Shown: positions 33,088-42,770, numbered from the stretch's first letter. The stretch is 64,000 bases of DNA from Hymenobacter amundsenii (GCF_002204745.1 NZ_NIRR01000009.1:1-64000); one strand, 5' to 3'. A program made the numbers and translations. The notes: generated by a model not told the origin, from the letters alone.

Positions 33088-33169
33088 AAAATAGCGGATA
33101 AGCAATTGAACTGCTGGAAAGTAGGCAGTCGGCAGCAACTCCGCAAATTTGCCCGGTTTATTCCAGCAA

Positions 33170-33208
33170 AAAGGCCCGCTCCACGCTGATTTCGCGGGGC
33201 GGGCCTTT
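33170..33208 (-). terminator. rho-independent terminator of glycosidase gene
   Basis: AAAGGCCCGC (33170-33179) pairs with GCGGGCCTTT (33199-33208). On the minus strand TTTTT follows. It ends the araB-glycosidase unit. Confidence 0.8.
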
Positions 33209-33274
33209 GGGTAACGGTGCTGGCAAGGGCAATTCAGCCGCCGACCAAGCACTATTTTACGGACTGAATAATCC

Positions 33275-34612
33275 TCAAATTTCCACTTTCAACGTGGCCG
33301 GGCGGCTGTTCTGCTCAAACAGCTCGCCGTGAGGGATGATGGTAATCTGACCGTACTCCTGCAGCAGCTGGCGGTAGGCTTCGGCTACGGGGCGGGGGTT
33401 GCGGTCCATATCGTAGAGGCCACAGGCGTTTACGGTACCTTCTTTTGCCTCCAGGCCCCGGTTCCAGTCGACCTGATCGATGAGCGAATACCAGGTGAAG
33501 CCAAGCACCGGCACGCCCAGCTTGCGCATCTGCAAAATGTTCACCCACTGCTTCCAAAGCCAGGTGGGAGCCTGTTCAGGGTCGAAGACGTTGGTTTCGG
33601 TGTGCATTACTGGCTTGTGGTAGCGCAGGTAGTAGTCGTGGGTGATGTTGAACCAGCCCATGACATCGGAGGCCGTGAGCACCTCCCCATTGGGCAGAAT
33701 CATGCGCTCGTTGCGGCCGTAGTAGTCGTTGCCCATAATCTGGTATCCGGGCGGCTCGCCTACCATAAACCAGTCGTATTCCTTGCGGGTCAGGCCGTTA
33801 TCGTGCAGATACTGGTATACCTCGCCGTCGGGATGATGGGCATAGAGTAGGTCGAGGGCGAGGAAGCGCAGCTTGTTTTCGAGCTGAATATGGGGTGTGC
33901 GCTCGGTGCGCAGCTCGTGGGTGTACTCGGCCGATTCGCTCTGCACAATCACGCAGTCGGGGCGGTGGCGGGCAATCTGCTGGTTGCCCATAATGCTGGC
34001 CGCCACCAGGTGCTTGATGGCCGTCACGAAAGCCTCGTCGGATCGCAGTTGCTCGTTCCAGATGCCGTCTTTGGCGCTGAGCTTGGCCGTAACATAGATT
34101 TCGTTGATGGGCGTGTAGTAGCGCACCCAAGGGTAGCGCTCGGCCACGGCCCCGCAGTAGTCGGCAAAGTGCACCGGCAGCTCGGGGTTCTGGAAGTTGC
34201 CCAGCCAGTCGGGCACGCCGAAGTGCAGCAAATCCAGGATGGGCGTGATGCCCAGGCGCTGCATTTCGGCCATCACCTTGTCGGCAAACTCCCAGTCGTA
34301 CTCGCCGGGGCCTAGGTGGGTTTTGTGGTAGGGCAGTCCGTAGCGCAGCACCTTCAGGCCCAGATCCTTCACCAGCTGCAAGTCCTTCTGCCAGTGCTCG
34401 TAGTGGCCGCATTCTTCGAGTAAATCGCGGCGCACTTTGCCGTGTTCAATGGTCGGGTATGAGCACTCGATGCCGGTGGCGAACATGAAGTTGCCCGGGC
34501 CGCCGGTGGGCAGCCCCTGCCCCGAGGTGCCGCGGGCCCCGCCAAATTCGTCGCCGGCATAATTGCCATCGCCAAAGTGTTTTTTAATGTCAGTCAGAAA
34601 TGATTTGGCCAT
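33275..34612 (-). CDS. family 1 glycoside hydrolase (beta-glucosidase-like)
   Basis: A 445-residue cytoplasmic glycosidase of the GH1 clan-A fold. The acid/base is Glu171 in TPINE and the nucleophile is Glu339 in MHTETN, both after the expected strands. WYSLIDQVDW near 395 is the usual substrate-pocket segment. The first 30 residues are Gly-rich and not conserved in GH1. There is no signal peptide. It follows the ribulokinase gene by 35 bp in the same direction, so the two are probably one operon, suggesting action on arabinose-containing or other plant-derived glycosides. The exact substrate is unknown. Confidence 0.85.
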   Translation of the reverse strand: MAKSFLTDIKKHFGDGNYAGDEFGGARGTSGQGLPTGGPGNFMFATGIECSYPTIEHGKVRRDLLEECGHYEHWQKDLQLVKDLGLKVLRYGLPYHKTHLGPGEYDWEFADKVMAEMQRLGITPILDLLHFGVPDWLGNFQNPELPVHFADYCGAVAERYPWVRYYTPINEIYVTAKLSAKDGIWNEQLRSDEAFVTAIKHLVAASIMGNQQIARHRPDCVIVQSESAEYTHELRTERTPHIQLENKLRFLALDLLYAHHPDGEVYQYLHDNGLTRKEYDWFMVGEPPGYQIMGNDYYGRNERMILPNGEVLTASDVMGWFNITHDYYLRYHKPVMHTETNVFDPEQAPTWLWKQWVNILQMRKLGVPVLGFTWYSLIDQVDWNRGLEAKEGTVNACGLYDMDRNPRPVAEAYRQLLQEYGQITIIPHGELFEQNSRPATLKVEI

Positions 34613-34647
34613 GCAGAATAGGACAAGTGAATTTGATGAGTTGATAG

Positions 34648-36351
34648 TTACAACTGAGCGGCCGAATTGTTGAGCTGGCCGGTGGCCGATTCCTCGATGA
34701 AGTCGCCTAGCGCCAAGTAAGCGGCATAGTGGGGTTCGTAGGCGGCGGCGCGGGCCGGGTTAGGTTCGTAGGTAGCCGAAAAGCCGCTACTCATGGCCTG
34801 TTGGGCAGCTTCTACGGTGGGGTAGCAGCCGGCAGCCACGGCCGCGTACATGGCCGCACCCAGGGCCGGGGCCTGCTGCGAGGCCGCCACTGTAATCGGG
34901 CGGTTGAGCACATCGGCCATGAGTTGCATCAGGTAGGATGACTTCTGGGCCACCCCACCAATACCAATAATCCGCTCCACCCGAATGCCCTCGGCCTCGA
35001 AGCGCTCCAGAATCCGGCGCGAGCCGTAGCAGAGGCTCTCCACTAGCGCCCGGAATATTTCGGGAGCCCCGGAGCCCATCGTGAGGTTGCGCAACGCGCC
35101 CTGCAACTGGTGGTTGGCGTCGGGCGTGCGGCGGCCGTTCACCCAGTCCAGGGCCAGTTCGCGGCCGGGCTCGGGCCCGAGGGCCTCGGCCGCCTCAGTG
35201 AGCAGCTCCAGCAGGTTTTCTTCCGCATCGAGCCGGAGTTGCCGCCGCTGTTTGGGGCTCAGATCCTGGGCCCGCGCCAGCAGCGCGGCCAGCGGCCAGG
35301 TCAGCAGGTTCTCGAACCAGGCCAGCAGGTCGCCGAAGGCCGACTGGCCAGCCTCCAGCCCCACCATCCCGGGCACGACTGAGCCCAGCACCTGTCCGCA
35401 GATGCCCGCTACCGGCGGCCGGCCGGCCAGATCGGCCGGGGGCACCACCACGATGTCGCAGGTGCTGGTTCCCATCACTTTTACCAGCGTATAGGGCGCA
35501 ATATGGCCTCCTACCCCACCGGCGTGGGCATCCACGGTGCCCACGGCCACCACCGTTTCCGGGCGCAGGCCTAGCTTTTGGGCCCATTCGGGGCTGAGGG
35601 TGCCGGCAGATTGGTCGGCGGTGTACGTGTCTTGGTAGAGGCGGGCACGCAGGCCGGCCAGGCGAGGTTCGAGGTGCACCAGAAACTCCTCGGGGGGCAG
35701 GCCGTGCCACTCGGGGTGCCACATGGCCTTGTGGCCGGCCGCGCACCGGCTGCGCTTGAGCTCGGCCAGCGGCTGGCCGGTGAGCACCAGCGTCACCCAA
35801 TCGCAGTGTTCCAACCAGGAGTAGGCGGCCCGGGCCACGGCATCATCCTGGCGCACGATGCGCGTTATTTTGGCCCAGAACCACTCCGGCGAGTACACTC
35901 CGCCCGAATACTTCGTGAAGTCGGGGCCAGCCCAGGCGTGGGCCTTCTGGTTGATTTCCGTGGCTTCGGCCACGGCCGTATGGTCTTTCCAAAGGAGGAA
36001 CAGAGCATTAGGGTTATCGGCGAATTCGGGCAGTAGCCCCAGCGCCACGCCCTGCTCGTTTACCGGGCCGGGTGTGGAGGCCGTAGCATCGACGGCCAAC
36101 GCCACGATGCGGGTGGGGTCACCGACCAAGGCTACCACCTCGCGTACCACGGCCGTGAGGCCTTCGAGGTGGTCGAGCGGGTGCTGGCGGAACTGGTTGC
36201 GGTCGGGGTCGCAGAACTCCCCAGCCTCCCAGCGCGGGTACTCACGCACGGCCTGCGCCACCTCGCGGCCGGTGCCCGTTTCCACGAGCAAGGCCCGCAC
36301 CGACGACGTTCCGAAATCGAGGCCAATAACATAGGAGTCGGCAGTAGGCAT
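34648..36351 (-). CDS. araB: ribulokinase
   Basis: A 567-residue kinase of the FGGY family that phosphorylates L-ribulose in arabinose use. The phosphate-binding start is GLDFGTSSVRALLVE (about 9-23). The ribulokinase features LLWKDHTA, GGVYSPEWFWAK and WLEHCDWV follow, with the second nucleotide-binding lobe at IGIGGVAQKS (about residue 468). The length is right for bacterial AraB. The isomerase and epimerase (araA, araD) are not in the window. The gene leads a two-gene unit with the family 1 glycosidase. Confidence 0.9.
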   Translation of the reverse strand: MPTADSYVIGLDFGTSSVRALLVETGTGREVAQAVREYPRWEAGEFCDPDRNQFRQHPLDHLEGLTAVVREVVALVGDPTRIVALAVDATASTPGPVNEQGVALGLLPEFADNPNALFLLWKDHTAVAEATEINQKAHAWAGPDFTKYSGGVYSPEWFWAKITRIVRQDDAVARAAYSWLEHCDWVTLVLTGQPLAELKRSRCAAGHKAMWHPEWHGLPPEEFLVHLEPRLAGLRARLYQDTYTADQSAGTLSPEWAQKLGLRPETVVAVGTVDAHAGGVGGHIAPYTLVKVMGTSTCDIVVVPPADLAGRPPVAGICGQVLGSVVPGMVGLEAGQSAFGDLLAWFENLLTWPLAALLARAQDLSPKQRRQLRLDAEENLLELLTEAAEALGPEPGRELALDWVNGRRTPDANHQLQGALRNLTMGSGAPEIFRALVESLCYGSRRILERFEAEGIRVERIIGIGGVAQKSSYLMQLMADVLNRPITVAASQQAPALGAAMYAAVAAGCYPTVEAAQQAMSSGFSATYEPNPARAAAYEPHYAAYLALGDFIEESATGQLNNSAAQL

Positions 36352-36480
36352 AATGAAGGAGGCTTAGAGGGTGAGAAAGGCAGCGGAGGATAAGTGCAGC
36401 GGTGGCCGCACAAGGAAACTACGCGGACAAGAGGCAAAAAGCCGGTCCCCGGAACCCGAGCCGCCACTATGCCCCAGCAA

Positions 36481-36511
36481 AAAGCTCCGGCACCTAACGG
36501 TACCGGAGCTT
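36481..36511 (-). terminator. rho-independent terminator of S46 peptidase gene
   Basis: AAGCTCCGG-type arms (36481-36494 and 36499-36511) surround TAAC. A T-run follows on the minus strand. Confidence 0.8.
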
Positions 36512-36551
36512 CGGGAGCAACCGCCCTGGCGGGCAAAAGCAGGGTTTCAGA

Positions 36552-38864
36552 CTACATTTTAGCCGAATCCTTCTCCTTTTTGTTTTTGCGCTTGATCTTA
36601 GTTTTGCCGCCCTGTTCGGTTTTCACCTTCATCTTTTCCAGGTCGCCCATGCCCGTGTTCAGGAGGCTGGTGCTGGCCGAGGCGGGGCCGATGCCGGGGT
36701 TCGGGGCGCCGTTGACCAGCGTCATTTCATCGACGATGTGCTTGGCGCCGCCCAGCTTCTCGATGCACCAGAGCACGTAGCGGATGTCCACGTTGATGCA
36801 GCGCTTGAGGTCGGGGTCGTAGGCCAGGTCACCAGTCATGGCTTCCCAGTTACCGTCGAAGGCAATGCCAATCAGCTCGCCGCGGCCGTTGATGACGGGC
36901 GAACCGGAGTTGCCGCCGGTGATGTCGTTATCGGTAATAAAGGCTACCGGCAAGTCGCCCTGCTTGTTGGCGTAGCGGCCGTAATCCTTCATCTTGAGCA
37001 GTTCCAGCTCTTTCTTGGGCACCACGAACTCGGGGTTCGAGGCATCTTCCTTCTCCAGGATGCCTTGGGCGGTGGTCTGGTAGTCGTAGTGCACGGCGTC
37101 GCGGCCGTCGTAGGGGCGCACGGTGCCGTAGCTCAGCCGGATGGTGGAGTTAGCGTCGGGCGAGTACACTTTCTGGCTGTTTTTCTCGCGCAGGGCGGCC
37201 ACGTACAAGCGGTTGGCACGGCCCAGGCCGGCCTGCGAGGCCTGGAGCTTGGGCAAGATGGTCTGCACGTAGTTCGTGTACACCGACTGGTAGGTTTTGT
37301 AGCCTGGATCAGCTTCCAGCTTAGCCAGCGACGGGTTGGCCAAAAAGGCCTTCACCTTGGCTTCCGAAGTCAGGAAGGAGTTACCGAACACGTAGGCGGC
37401 GTATTTGTCCATTGAGCCACCGTACTGTTTCTTCACCATGGCAAACACGTCGGGCTGCTGGTCCTGGGGTACATCCTGCATGTAGAGGCCCATGAGGGCA
37501 GCAAACACCTTCTGGTCGGTAGCGGCGCTGTAGTCCTTGAAGTAATCCTTCACCGTTTCCTGCAAGCCTTCGGTGGCTATGCTGATGGCCGCTTTGTCGC
37601 CGCCTTTGAGGGCGCTGGCCAGCGGCATCATGCGGGCCGCAAGGGTAATGATTTCGGTGCCGAAAGCGCCCTCGTTCACGTACTGGGTGCTCAGGTTGTA
37701 CTGGCGCTGGATTTTGTAGGCGTCCTCGATGGTAGTCAGGGCCTCGCCGTACTGCTGCTGGCGGGTGGGGTCCTGGGCAATCCACTGGGCCAGGGCAGCT
37801 TCCTCGGCCCGCTTGGTCTGCACGGTTTTCAGGCGGTTCATGCCCTCGTTCTGGCCAATGAAGTACTTCCAGTAGTTGGCGATGTTGGCGTACTTGCTGG
37901 CGTACTGCAGGCGCAGGTCGGGGTTCTTGTCCATGTCGGCTTTCCAGAGCTTGAGGCGGGTATCGCGCAGCTTGATGCGGGCCGGGTTGCTCTGGTCGAG
38001 GGTGAGTTGGAGGCCGGCGGCGGGCAGAAAGCGCTGGGTGCGGCCGGGGAAGCCGAATACCATGGCGAAGTCGCCTTCCTGCACGCCTTGTAGCGCCACG
38101 GGCAGGTGCTTCTTGGGCACGTAGGGCACGTTACCGTCCTGGGGGCCGGCGGTGGGCTTGTTATCCTTGTCGGCGTACACCCGGAACATGCTGAAGTCGC
38201 CGGTGTGGCGGGGCCACATCCAGTTGTCGGTGTCGCCACCGAATTTACCCACGGCTTCCGGCGGAGCGCCTACCAGGCGCACGTCGCCGAAGCGCTGGTA
38301 GATGAACAGGTAGTACTCGTTGCCGCCGAACATATCGCGCACGTAGGCTACGTACTGGCCGTTTTCCTTGGCGGCTTCGGCCATTTCGCGCTGGCGCTGC
38401 TGGATGGTGGCCACGCGCTCGGCTTCGGGCGTGGTGGCGCTCAGGCCCTCGGTCATCTTGGCCGTCACGTCTTCCATCCGCACCAGAATATCCACGAACA
38501 GCCCGGGATTCTTCTTCTCGTCGGCCTTGGTGGCAGCGAAGAAGCCGTTCTGCAAAATGTTGTTCTGGGGCGTGCTGTGGGTTTGCAGCGCGTCGTAGCC
38601 GCAGTGGTGGTTGGACAGCATCAGGCCCTGGCTGCTCACGAACTCGCCGGTGCAGAAGCCACCGAGCTGGACCACGGCATCCTTGAGGGAGGCATTGTTG
38701 ACGCTGTAAATTTCTTCGGCCGTCAGCTTGAGGCCTTTCTTCTCCATATCGGCCTGGTTGAGGCGCTTGATGAAGAGCGGAAGCCACATGCCCTCGTCGG
38801 CGTGGGCCGTGAGGGGCAACAGCAGCGTTAGTAACAGGGCTTTAACCCAATGATTCTGGCGCAT
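36552..38864 (-). CDS. S46 dipeptidyl-peptidase (DPP7-like)
   Basis: A 770-residue periplasmic serine peptidase that removes dipeptides from peptide N-termini. The signal peptide ends at LTAHA and the mature part starts DEGMWLP. The catalytic His is in SNHHCGYDAL (86-87) and the nucleophile is Ser653 in GNSGSPV. A Gly stands in AFDGN (about residue 671), where characterised DPP7 enzymes have Gly and DPP11 enzymes have Arg, so hydrophobic rather than acidic P1 preference is likely. The C-terminus has an unusual Lys-rich tail (KIKRKNKKEKD). It is transcribed alone and supplies peptides from extracellular proteolysis. Confidence 0.92.
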   Translation of the reverse strand: MRQNHWVKALLLTLLLPLTAHADEGMWLPLFIKRLNQADMEKKGLKLTAEEIYSVNNASLKDAVVQLGGFCTGEFVSSQGLMLSNHHCGYDALQTHSTPQNNILQNGFFAATKADEKKNPGLFVDILVRMEDVTAKMTEGLSATTPEAERVATIQQRQREMAEAAKENGQYVAYVRDMFGGNEYYLFIYQRFGDVRLVGAPPEAVGKFGGDTDNWMWPRHTGDFSMFRVYADKDNKPTAGPQDGNVPYVPKKHLPVALQGVQEGDFAMVFGFPGRTQRFLPAAGLQLTLDQSNPARIKLRDTRLKLWKADMDKNPDLRLQYASKYANIANYWKYFIGQNEGMNRLKTVQTKRAEEAALAQWIAQDPTRQQQYGEALTTIEDAYKIQRQYNLSTQYVNEGAFGTEIITLAARMMPLASALKGGDKAAISIATEGLQETVKDYFKDYSAATDQKVFAALMGLYMQDVPQDQQPDVFAMVKKQYGGSMDKYAAYVFGNSFLTSEAKVKAFLANPSLAKLEADPGYKTYQSVYTNYVQTILPKLQASQAGLGRANRLYVAALREKNSQKVYSPDANSTIRLSYGTVRPYDGRDAVHYDYQTTAQGILEKEDASNPEFVVPKKELELLKMKDYGRYANKQGDLPVAFITDNDITGGNSGSPVINGRGELIGIAFDGNWEAMTGDLAYDPDLKRCINVDIRYVLWCIEKLGGAKHIVDEMTLVNGAPNPGIGPASASTSLLNTGMGDLEKMKVKTEQGGKTKIKRKNKKEKDSAKM

Positions 38865-39032
38865 AATTCAGGTTGATGGATGGGAAATGGTACCGGCGAA
38901 GTTACGGAATTGTGTTTGGAGCATTTCCCGTACAGCAGCGCGGAGAAACGCGCGGCAGCCCGTAGCATCATTTGTGAACAACTCTGCGCTTCATCAGCGG
39001 GAACCTAACGCCCGCCCCTACCTTTACCACGC

Positions 39033-39254
39033 ATGACTTACCTGTTCCGCCAGTTGCTGCTGGGCCTGCTCTGGGTGTACCGCCACCTGATTTCGCCCCT
39101 TACGCCGCCCAGCTGCCGCTTCGTGCCCACCTGCTCGGCCTACGCCGTGGAGGCCGTTACCAAGTACGGCCCCTGGCGCGGCGGCCGGCTGGCGTTGCGC
39201 CGCATCAGCCGCTGCCACCCTTGGGGGCCCCACGGCCCCGATCCGGTGCCGTAG
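39033..39254 (+). CDS. yidD: membrane protein insertion efficiency factor YidD
   Basis: A 73-residue protein with the full YidD pattern: an amphipathic N-terminal helix ([20 protein letters not shown]), then [15 protein letters not shown] and ending [17 protein letters not shown]. In E. coli it assists YidC-mediated insertion at the inner membrane. Here it is not next to rnpA or rpmH as in many genomes. A TACCTTTA box lies just before the start codon. Short spacing suggests possible co-transcription with the following lipoprotein gene. Confidence 0.92.
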   Translation: MTYLFRQLLLGLLWVYRHLISPLTPPSCRFVPTCSAYAVEAVTKYGPWRGGRLALRRISRCHPWGPHGPDPVP

Positions 39255-39392
39255 CGGTGAATGAATGACTGTGAATGACGTTATCTCATTCACTGCCACG
39301 CCAACCCCCTCATTTACCACCCGTACAAGAGCCGATGTGGCTGCCGCGCCCTGCGGACCGGCGGCTTTTTCTAGTCTGATTTCACCCTTCGC

Positions 39393-40274
39393 ATGCGTAC
39401 ACTATGGATTGCCGCCACCTTGGCCGGCACGCTACTCAGCGGCTGTTCCGAAGCCCAGCCCAGCCAGCCCGGGTCCCCTTCCAACACCCTCAACCTGGGC
39501 TCTGAGAAAGGCAATAACGACACGGAAATTGACCACCTAAAACAGGTATCGAAGCTCGACGACGTGCGCGAGAGCTCGGGGCTGGCCCTCACCGGGGAGC
39601 CCGGCACCCTCTACACCCACTCCGACGATGGCAACCCGGCTATTCTCTTCAAAATCAATATTGAAGATGGCAAAACAGTGGCCCAGATTGAGGTACCGGT
39701 GCAAAGCCGCGACTGGGAGAGCATTACCCGCGACGACGCGGGCAACCTCTACATCGGCGACGTGGGCAACAACAACAACGACCGCCGCGACCTGGTGATT
39801 CATCGCCTCAACCCGCTCAACCCGAAAATTGTCCAGGAAATCAAGCTCAAGTATCCCGACCAGACCGAGTTCCCGCCCAAGAAGAAGGAGCGTAACTTCG
39901 ACTCCGAGGCTACGCTCTGGCACGACGGGCAGGTGTACCTGTTCACCAAGGATCGGGGCGCAGGCGAAACCAGCAAGGTGTACACGGTACCCGACCGGCC
40001 GGGCTCCTATACGGCCAAGCTGCTCACCAAACTTGCCATTTCGGGTGAAGTAACCGACGCCACGCTCAGCCCCAACGGCCGCCGGCTGGTGCTGATGGCC
40101 CGTGAGGAGATGTTCGTGTTCGAAGGCGAAAACCTGGCGGCCATCCTGAAAGCCAAGCCCGAGCGGATTTCGCTTAAAGGCTTGGGGCAGACCGAAGGGG
40201 CCGTGTTCGCCACCGATGCGCTGCTCTACATCAGCACCGAGCAAGGCGGCCTCTACGAGTACGAGCTGAAGTAG
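39393..40274 (+). CDS. lipoprotein with beta-propeller-like repeats
   Basis: A 293-residue lipoprotein: MRTLWIAATLAGTLLSGC gives Cys18. The mature part contains repeated short beta motifs such as SSGLALTGEPGTLYTHSDD, RDWESITRDDAGNLYIGD and AVFATDALLYISTEQGG. These resemble SdiA-regulated/NHL-type propellers that bind ligands or sense state. No catalytic residues can be named. It lies between yidD and fbaA in the same direction but is separated from fbaA by 150 bp. Confidence 0.75.
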   Translation: MRTLWIAATLAGTLLSGCSEAQPSQPGSPSNTLNLGSEKGNNDTEIDHLKQVSKLDDVRESSGLALTGEPGTLYTHSDDGNPAILFKINIEDGKTVAQIEVPVQSRDWESITRDDAGNLYIGDVGNNNNDRRDLVIHRLNPLNPKIVQEIKLKYPDQTEFPPKKKERNFDSEATLWHDGQVYLFTKDRGAGETSKVYTVPDRPGSYTAKLLTKLAISGEVTDATLSPNGRRLVLMAREEMFVFEGENLAAILKAKPERISLKGLGQTEGAVFATDALLYISTEQGGLYEYELK

Positions 40275-40428
40275 GGCTAGGGGCCGCCTTGCTCCTGCCC
40301 TGCGGCACCCGCTGCGGCGGGGCGCACCGGAGCTGGGTAAGGCGAGTTCTTTTCCTTAAATTTGACTCAATTCCTAATCCCGGTGTGGTTCTCCCCCACC
40401 CCCACCGCTAACCCCTATCTTCCAGCAC

Positions 40429-41517
40429 ATGGCTGATCAAACCACTCTTACCGGCCTGCGCGCCGGCGTATTGTACGGCGACGAAGTGCAGCAGCTTTTC
40501 GAGCACGCCAAGCAGCACGGCTACGCCCTGCCCGCCGTGAACGTAACCGGCACCGACACGGTAAACGCCGTGCTGGAAACCGCCCGCGACCTGAACTCGC
40601 CCGTTATCATTCAGTTCTCGAACGGCGGTGCGCAGTTCTACGCCGGTAAGGGGTTGCCCAACGACAAGCAGCAGGCCAGCATTGCAGGCGCTATTTCGGG
40701 GGCTCAGCATATTCATCTGATGGCCGAGGCTTACGGGGTGCCCGTGATTCTGCACACCGACCACGCCGCCAAAAAGCTCCTGCCCTGGATTGATGGCTTG
40801 CTCGAAGCCGGCGAGAAGCACTTCGCCCAGCACGGCCAGCCGCTGTACTCCTCGCACATGCTCGACTTGTCGGAAGAGCCGATTGAGGAGAATGTGGAAA
40901 TCTGCAAGGAGTACCTGGAACGCATGGCCAAAATTGGGATGACGCTCGAAATTGAACTCGGCGTAACCGGCGGCGAAGAAGACGGCGTAGACAACTCCGA
41001 CGTCGATTCCAGCAAGCTCTACACCCAGCCTTCGGAAGTGGCCTATGCCTACGAGGAGCTGAGTAAAATCAGCCCCCGCTTCACCATCGCTGCCGCTTTC
41101 GGCAACGTGCACGGCGTCTACAAGCCCGGCAACGTGAAGCTCCAGCCGAAAATCCTGCACAACTCCCAGGAGTTCGTGAAGGAGAAGTACAAGCTCGACG
41201 CCAAGCTGCCCATCAACTTCGTGTTCCACGGCGGCTCGGGCTCTACGCAGGAGGAAATCCGCGAGGCCATCGGCTACGGCGCCATCAAAATGAACATCGA
41301 CACCGACATGCAGTGGGCCTTCTGGGACGGCATCCGCCAGTACTATCAGAAGAACGAAGCCTTCCTGCAGGCCCAGATCGGCAACCCCACCGGCGACGAT
41401 TCGCCCAACAAGAAGTACTACGACCCGCGCGTGTGGCTCCGCAAGGGCGAGGAAAGCTTCGTCACCCGCCTCAAGTCGGCGTTTGAAGACCTGAACGCCG
41501 TGAACCGCCGGTACTAG
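40429..41517 (+). CDS. fbaA: class II fructose-bisphosphate aldolase
   Basis: A 362-residue zinc-dependent aldolase of glycolysis and gluconeogenesis (fructose-1,6-bisphosphate to dihydroxyacetone phosphate and glyceraldehyde-3-phosphate). HTDHAAKK near residue 110 provides a zinc His and the catalytic Asp. Further metal or phosphate ligands are in FGNVHGVYKPGNV and HGGSGS. The length places it in the long E. coli FbaA-type class. It is transcribed alone, followed by a tandem heptamer repeat and a terminator. Confidence 0.95.
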   Translation: MADQTTLTGLRAGVLYGDEVQQLFEHAKQHGYALPAVNVTGTDTVNAVLETARDLNSPVIIQFSNGGAQFYAGKGLPNDKQQASIAGAISGAQHIHLMAEAYGVPVILHTDHAAKKLLPWIDGLLEAGEKHFAQHGQPLYSSHMLDLSEEPIEENVEICKEYLERMAKIGMTLEIELGVTGGEEDGVDNSDVDSSKLYTQPSEVAYAYEELSKISPRFTIAAAFGNVHGVYKPGNVKLQPKILHNSQEFVKEKYKLDAKLPINFVFHGGSGSTQEEIREAIGYGAIKMNIDTDMQWAFWDGIRQYYQKNEAFLQAQIGNPTGDDSPNKKYYDPRVWLRKGEESFVTRLKSAFEDLNAVNRRY

Positions 41518-41523
41518 GTTCTG

Positions 41524-41558
41524 GCTGTTAGCTGTTAGCTGTTAGCTGTTAGCTGTTA
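41524..41558. repeat. five tandem copies of GCTGTTA
   Basis: GCTGTTA is repeated five times without interruption, followed by GCTCG. Similar TAACAGC/GCTGTTA words occur at 41643-41674 and 60478-60580. This is a simple-sequence tract prone to slippage. Confidence 0.85.
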
Positions 41559-41572
41559 GCTCGTCAACGAAG

Positions 41573-41608
41573 AAGGCCCCGCACTTGGTTGAGTGCGGGG
41601 CCTTTTTT
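41573..41608. terminator. bidirectional terminator between fbaA and lgt
   Basis: AAGGCCCCGCACT (41573-41585) pairs with AGTGCGGGGCCTT (41592-41604), followed by a T-run on the plus strand and T-rich DNA on the minus strand. Confidence 0.88.
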
Positions 41609-41660
41609 CGGGCAGAATAATTGGAATCTTTCCCACCCAGAGGCTAACAGCTGTTGGCTA

Positions 41661-42656
41661 TCAGCTAGCAGCTTTCTTTTCGGCGGCTTCGTATTCCTCC
41701 AGATCCCGGGGGGCGTAGCCGTAGGGGTTGTTGGGGTTGCGGCCGGCCCGGTAGAGCACGTAAAGGCCCACGAACACCAGCGGGATGCTTAGCAGCTGGC
41801 CCATGTTGAACTGCATGCCCTGCTCGAAGGCCACTTGGTCTTCCTTGAAAAACTCGATGGAGAACCGGAACGCGAACAGCAGTACCACGAACAAGCCGAA
41901 TAGCTGTCCGCGCGGGGTGCGCTCCTTGGTGCGGTTCCACATGGCGTAGAGCAGCACGAACAGGAACACGCAAAACAGCGACTCGTAGATCTGGGTGGGG
42001 TGGCGCGGCACGGCCACCAGCGAGCCGGCCGCCACGGTAGCCCCTGCTGGCTGAGCCGTTACCAGCGCTTCGCCATCGGGCTGGCGCTGGTACTGCACCA
42101 CGGCCGAGCCGGTGGGTACGGGCTGGTCGGCGGTGGCTTTGGTCAGGTGCTCGTAGTCGCGGGGGAAGGTGAATGCCCAGGGCGCGTCGGTGGGGTGGCC
42201 CACGATTTCGGAGTTCATCAGGTTGCCCATCCGGATGAGCGCCCCGCCCACGGCCACCACCAGCACGATGCGGTCGAGGGTCCAGAGCACGTCGAACTTA
42301 TTTTTGCGGCTAAACAGCCAGACGGCGAAGATGATGCCGATGGTAGCGCCATGCGAGGCTAGGCCGCCGTGCCAGATTTTCAGAATTTCCCAGGGCTGGT
42401 CCTTGTACTGGGCCCAGTCGTAGAAAAATACGTGGCCCAGCCGCGCCCCAATTACGGTGCCCAGCAGCACGTAAATCGTAATCACATCAACCCAGCGCGG
42501 CGAAACTTTTTCGGAGCGGTAGATATGGCTCAGGATGAACGTGCCCACCACGAAGCCCGACATGAACAGCAGCCCATACCAGCGCAGCGTGAGCGGGCCG
42601 ATGTGGGCAATAATGGGGTCAGGGTTCCAGAGAATGGCACTCAGCATAGATAACAT
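41661..42656 (-). CDS. lgt: prolipoprotein diacylglyceryl transferase
   Basis: A 331-residue inner-membrane enzyme that transfers diacylglycerol from phosphatidylglycerol to the Cys of prolipoproteins, consistent with many lipoproteins in this window. Seven membrane segments are visible. HGGLASHGATIGI and the signature GNLMNSEIVGHPTD are present, as is HPTQIYES. Between them there is an extra, poorly conserved segment of about 45 residues (KATADQPVPTGSAVVQY ...), longer than in E. coli. The start is ATG at 42656, with a second ATG three codons later. Confidence 0.93.
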   Translation of the reverse strand: MLSMLSAILWNPDPIIAHIGPLTLRWYGLLFMSGFVVGTFILSHIYRSEKVSPRWVDVITIYVLLGTVIGARLGHVFFYDWAQYKDQPWEILKIWHGGLASHGATIGIIFAVWLFSRKNKFDVLWTLDRIVLVVAVGGALIRMGNLMNSEIVGHPTDAPWAFTFPRDYEHLTKATADQPVPTGSAVVQYQRQPDGEALVTAQPAGATVAAGSLVAVPRHPTQIYESLFCVFLFVLLYAMWNRTKERTPRGQLFGLFVVLLFAFRFSIEFFKEDQVAFEQGMQFNMGQLLSIPLVFVGLYVLYRAGRNPNNPYGYAPRDLEEYEAAEKKAAS

Positions 42657-42681
42657 GGCTTCAAAAGAAATGAGAAGAAAT

Positions 42682-42689
42682 CAAAGGTA
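42682..42689 (-). promoter_or_regulatory. -7 box upstream of lgt
   Basis: TACCTTTG on the minus strand, a full match to TAnnTTTG, ends 25 bp before the lgt ATG. There is no convincing -33 TTG. Confidence 0.35.
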
Positions 42690-42770
42690 CTCAGACAATA
42701 GGCTTTCGGCCCGGTAAAGCCACTTTCCGGCTTCCGGGCCGGGTAGCGTGGGGGCCACAAGCACGCGGTG

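Noticed and set aside
41524..41558. CRISPR-like repetition
   Set aside because: The repeats are heptamers directly in tandem, without spacers, and no cas gene is present.
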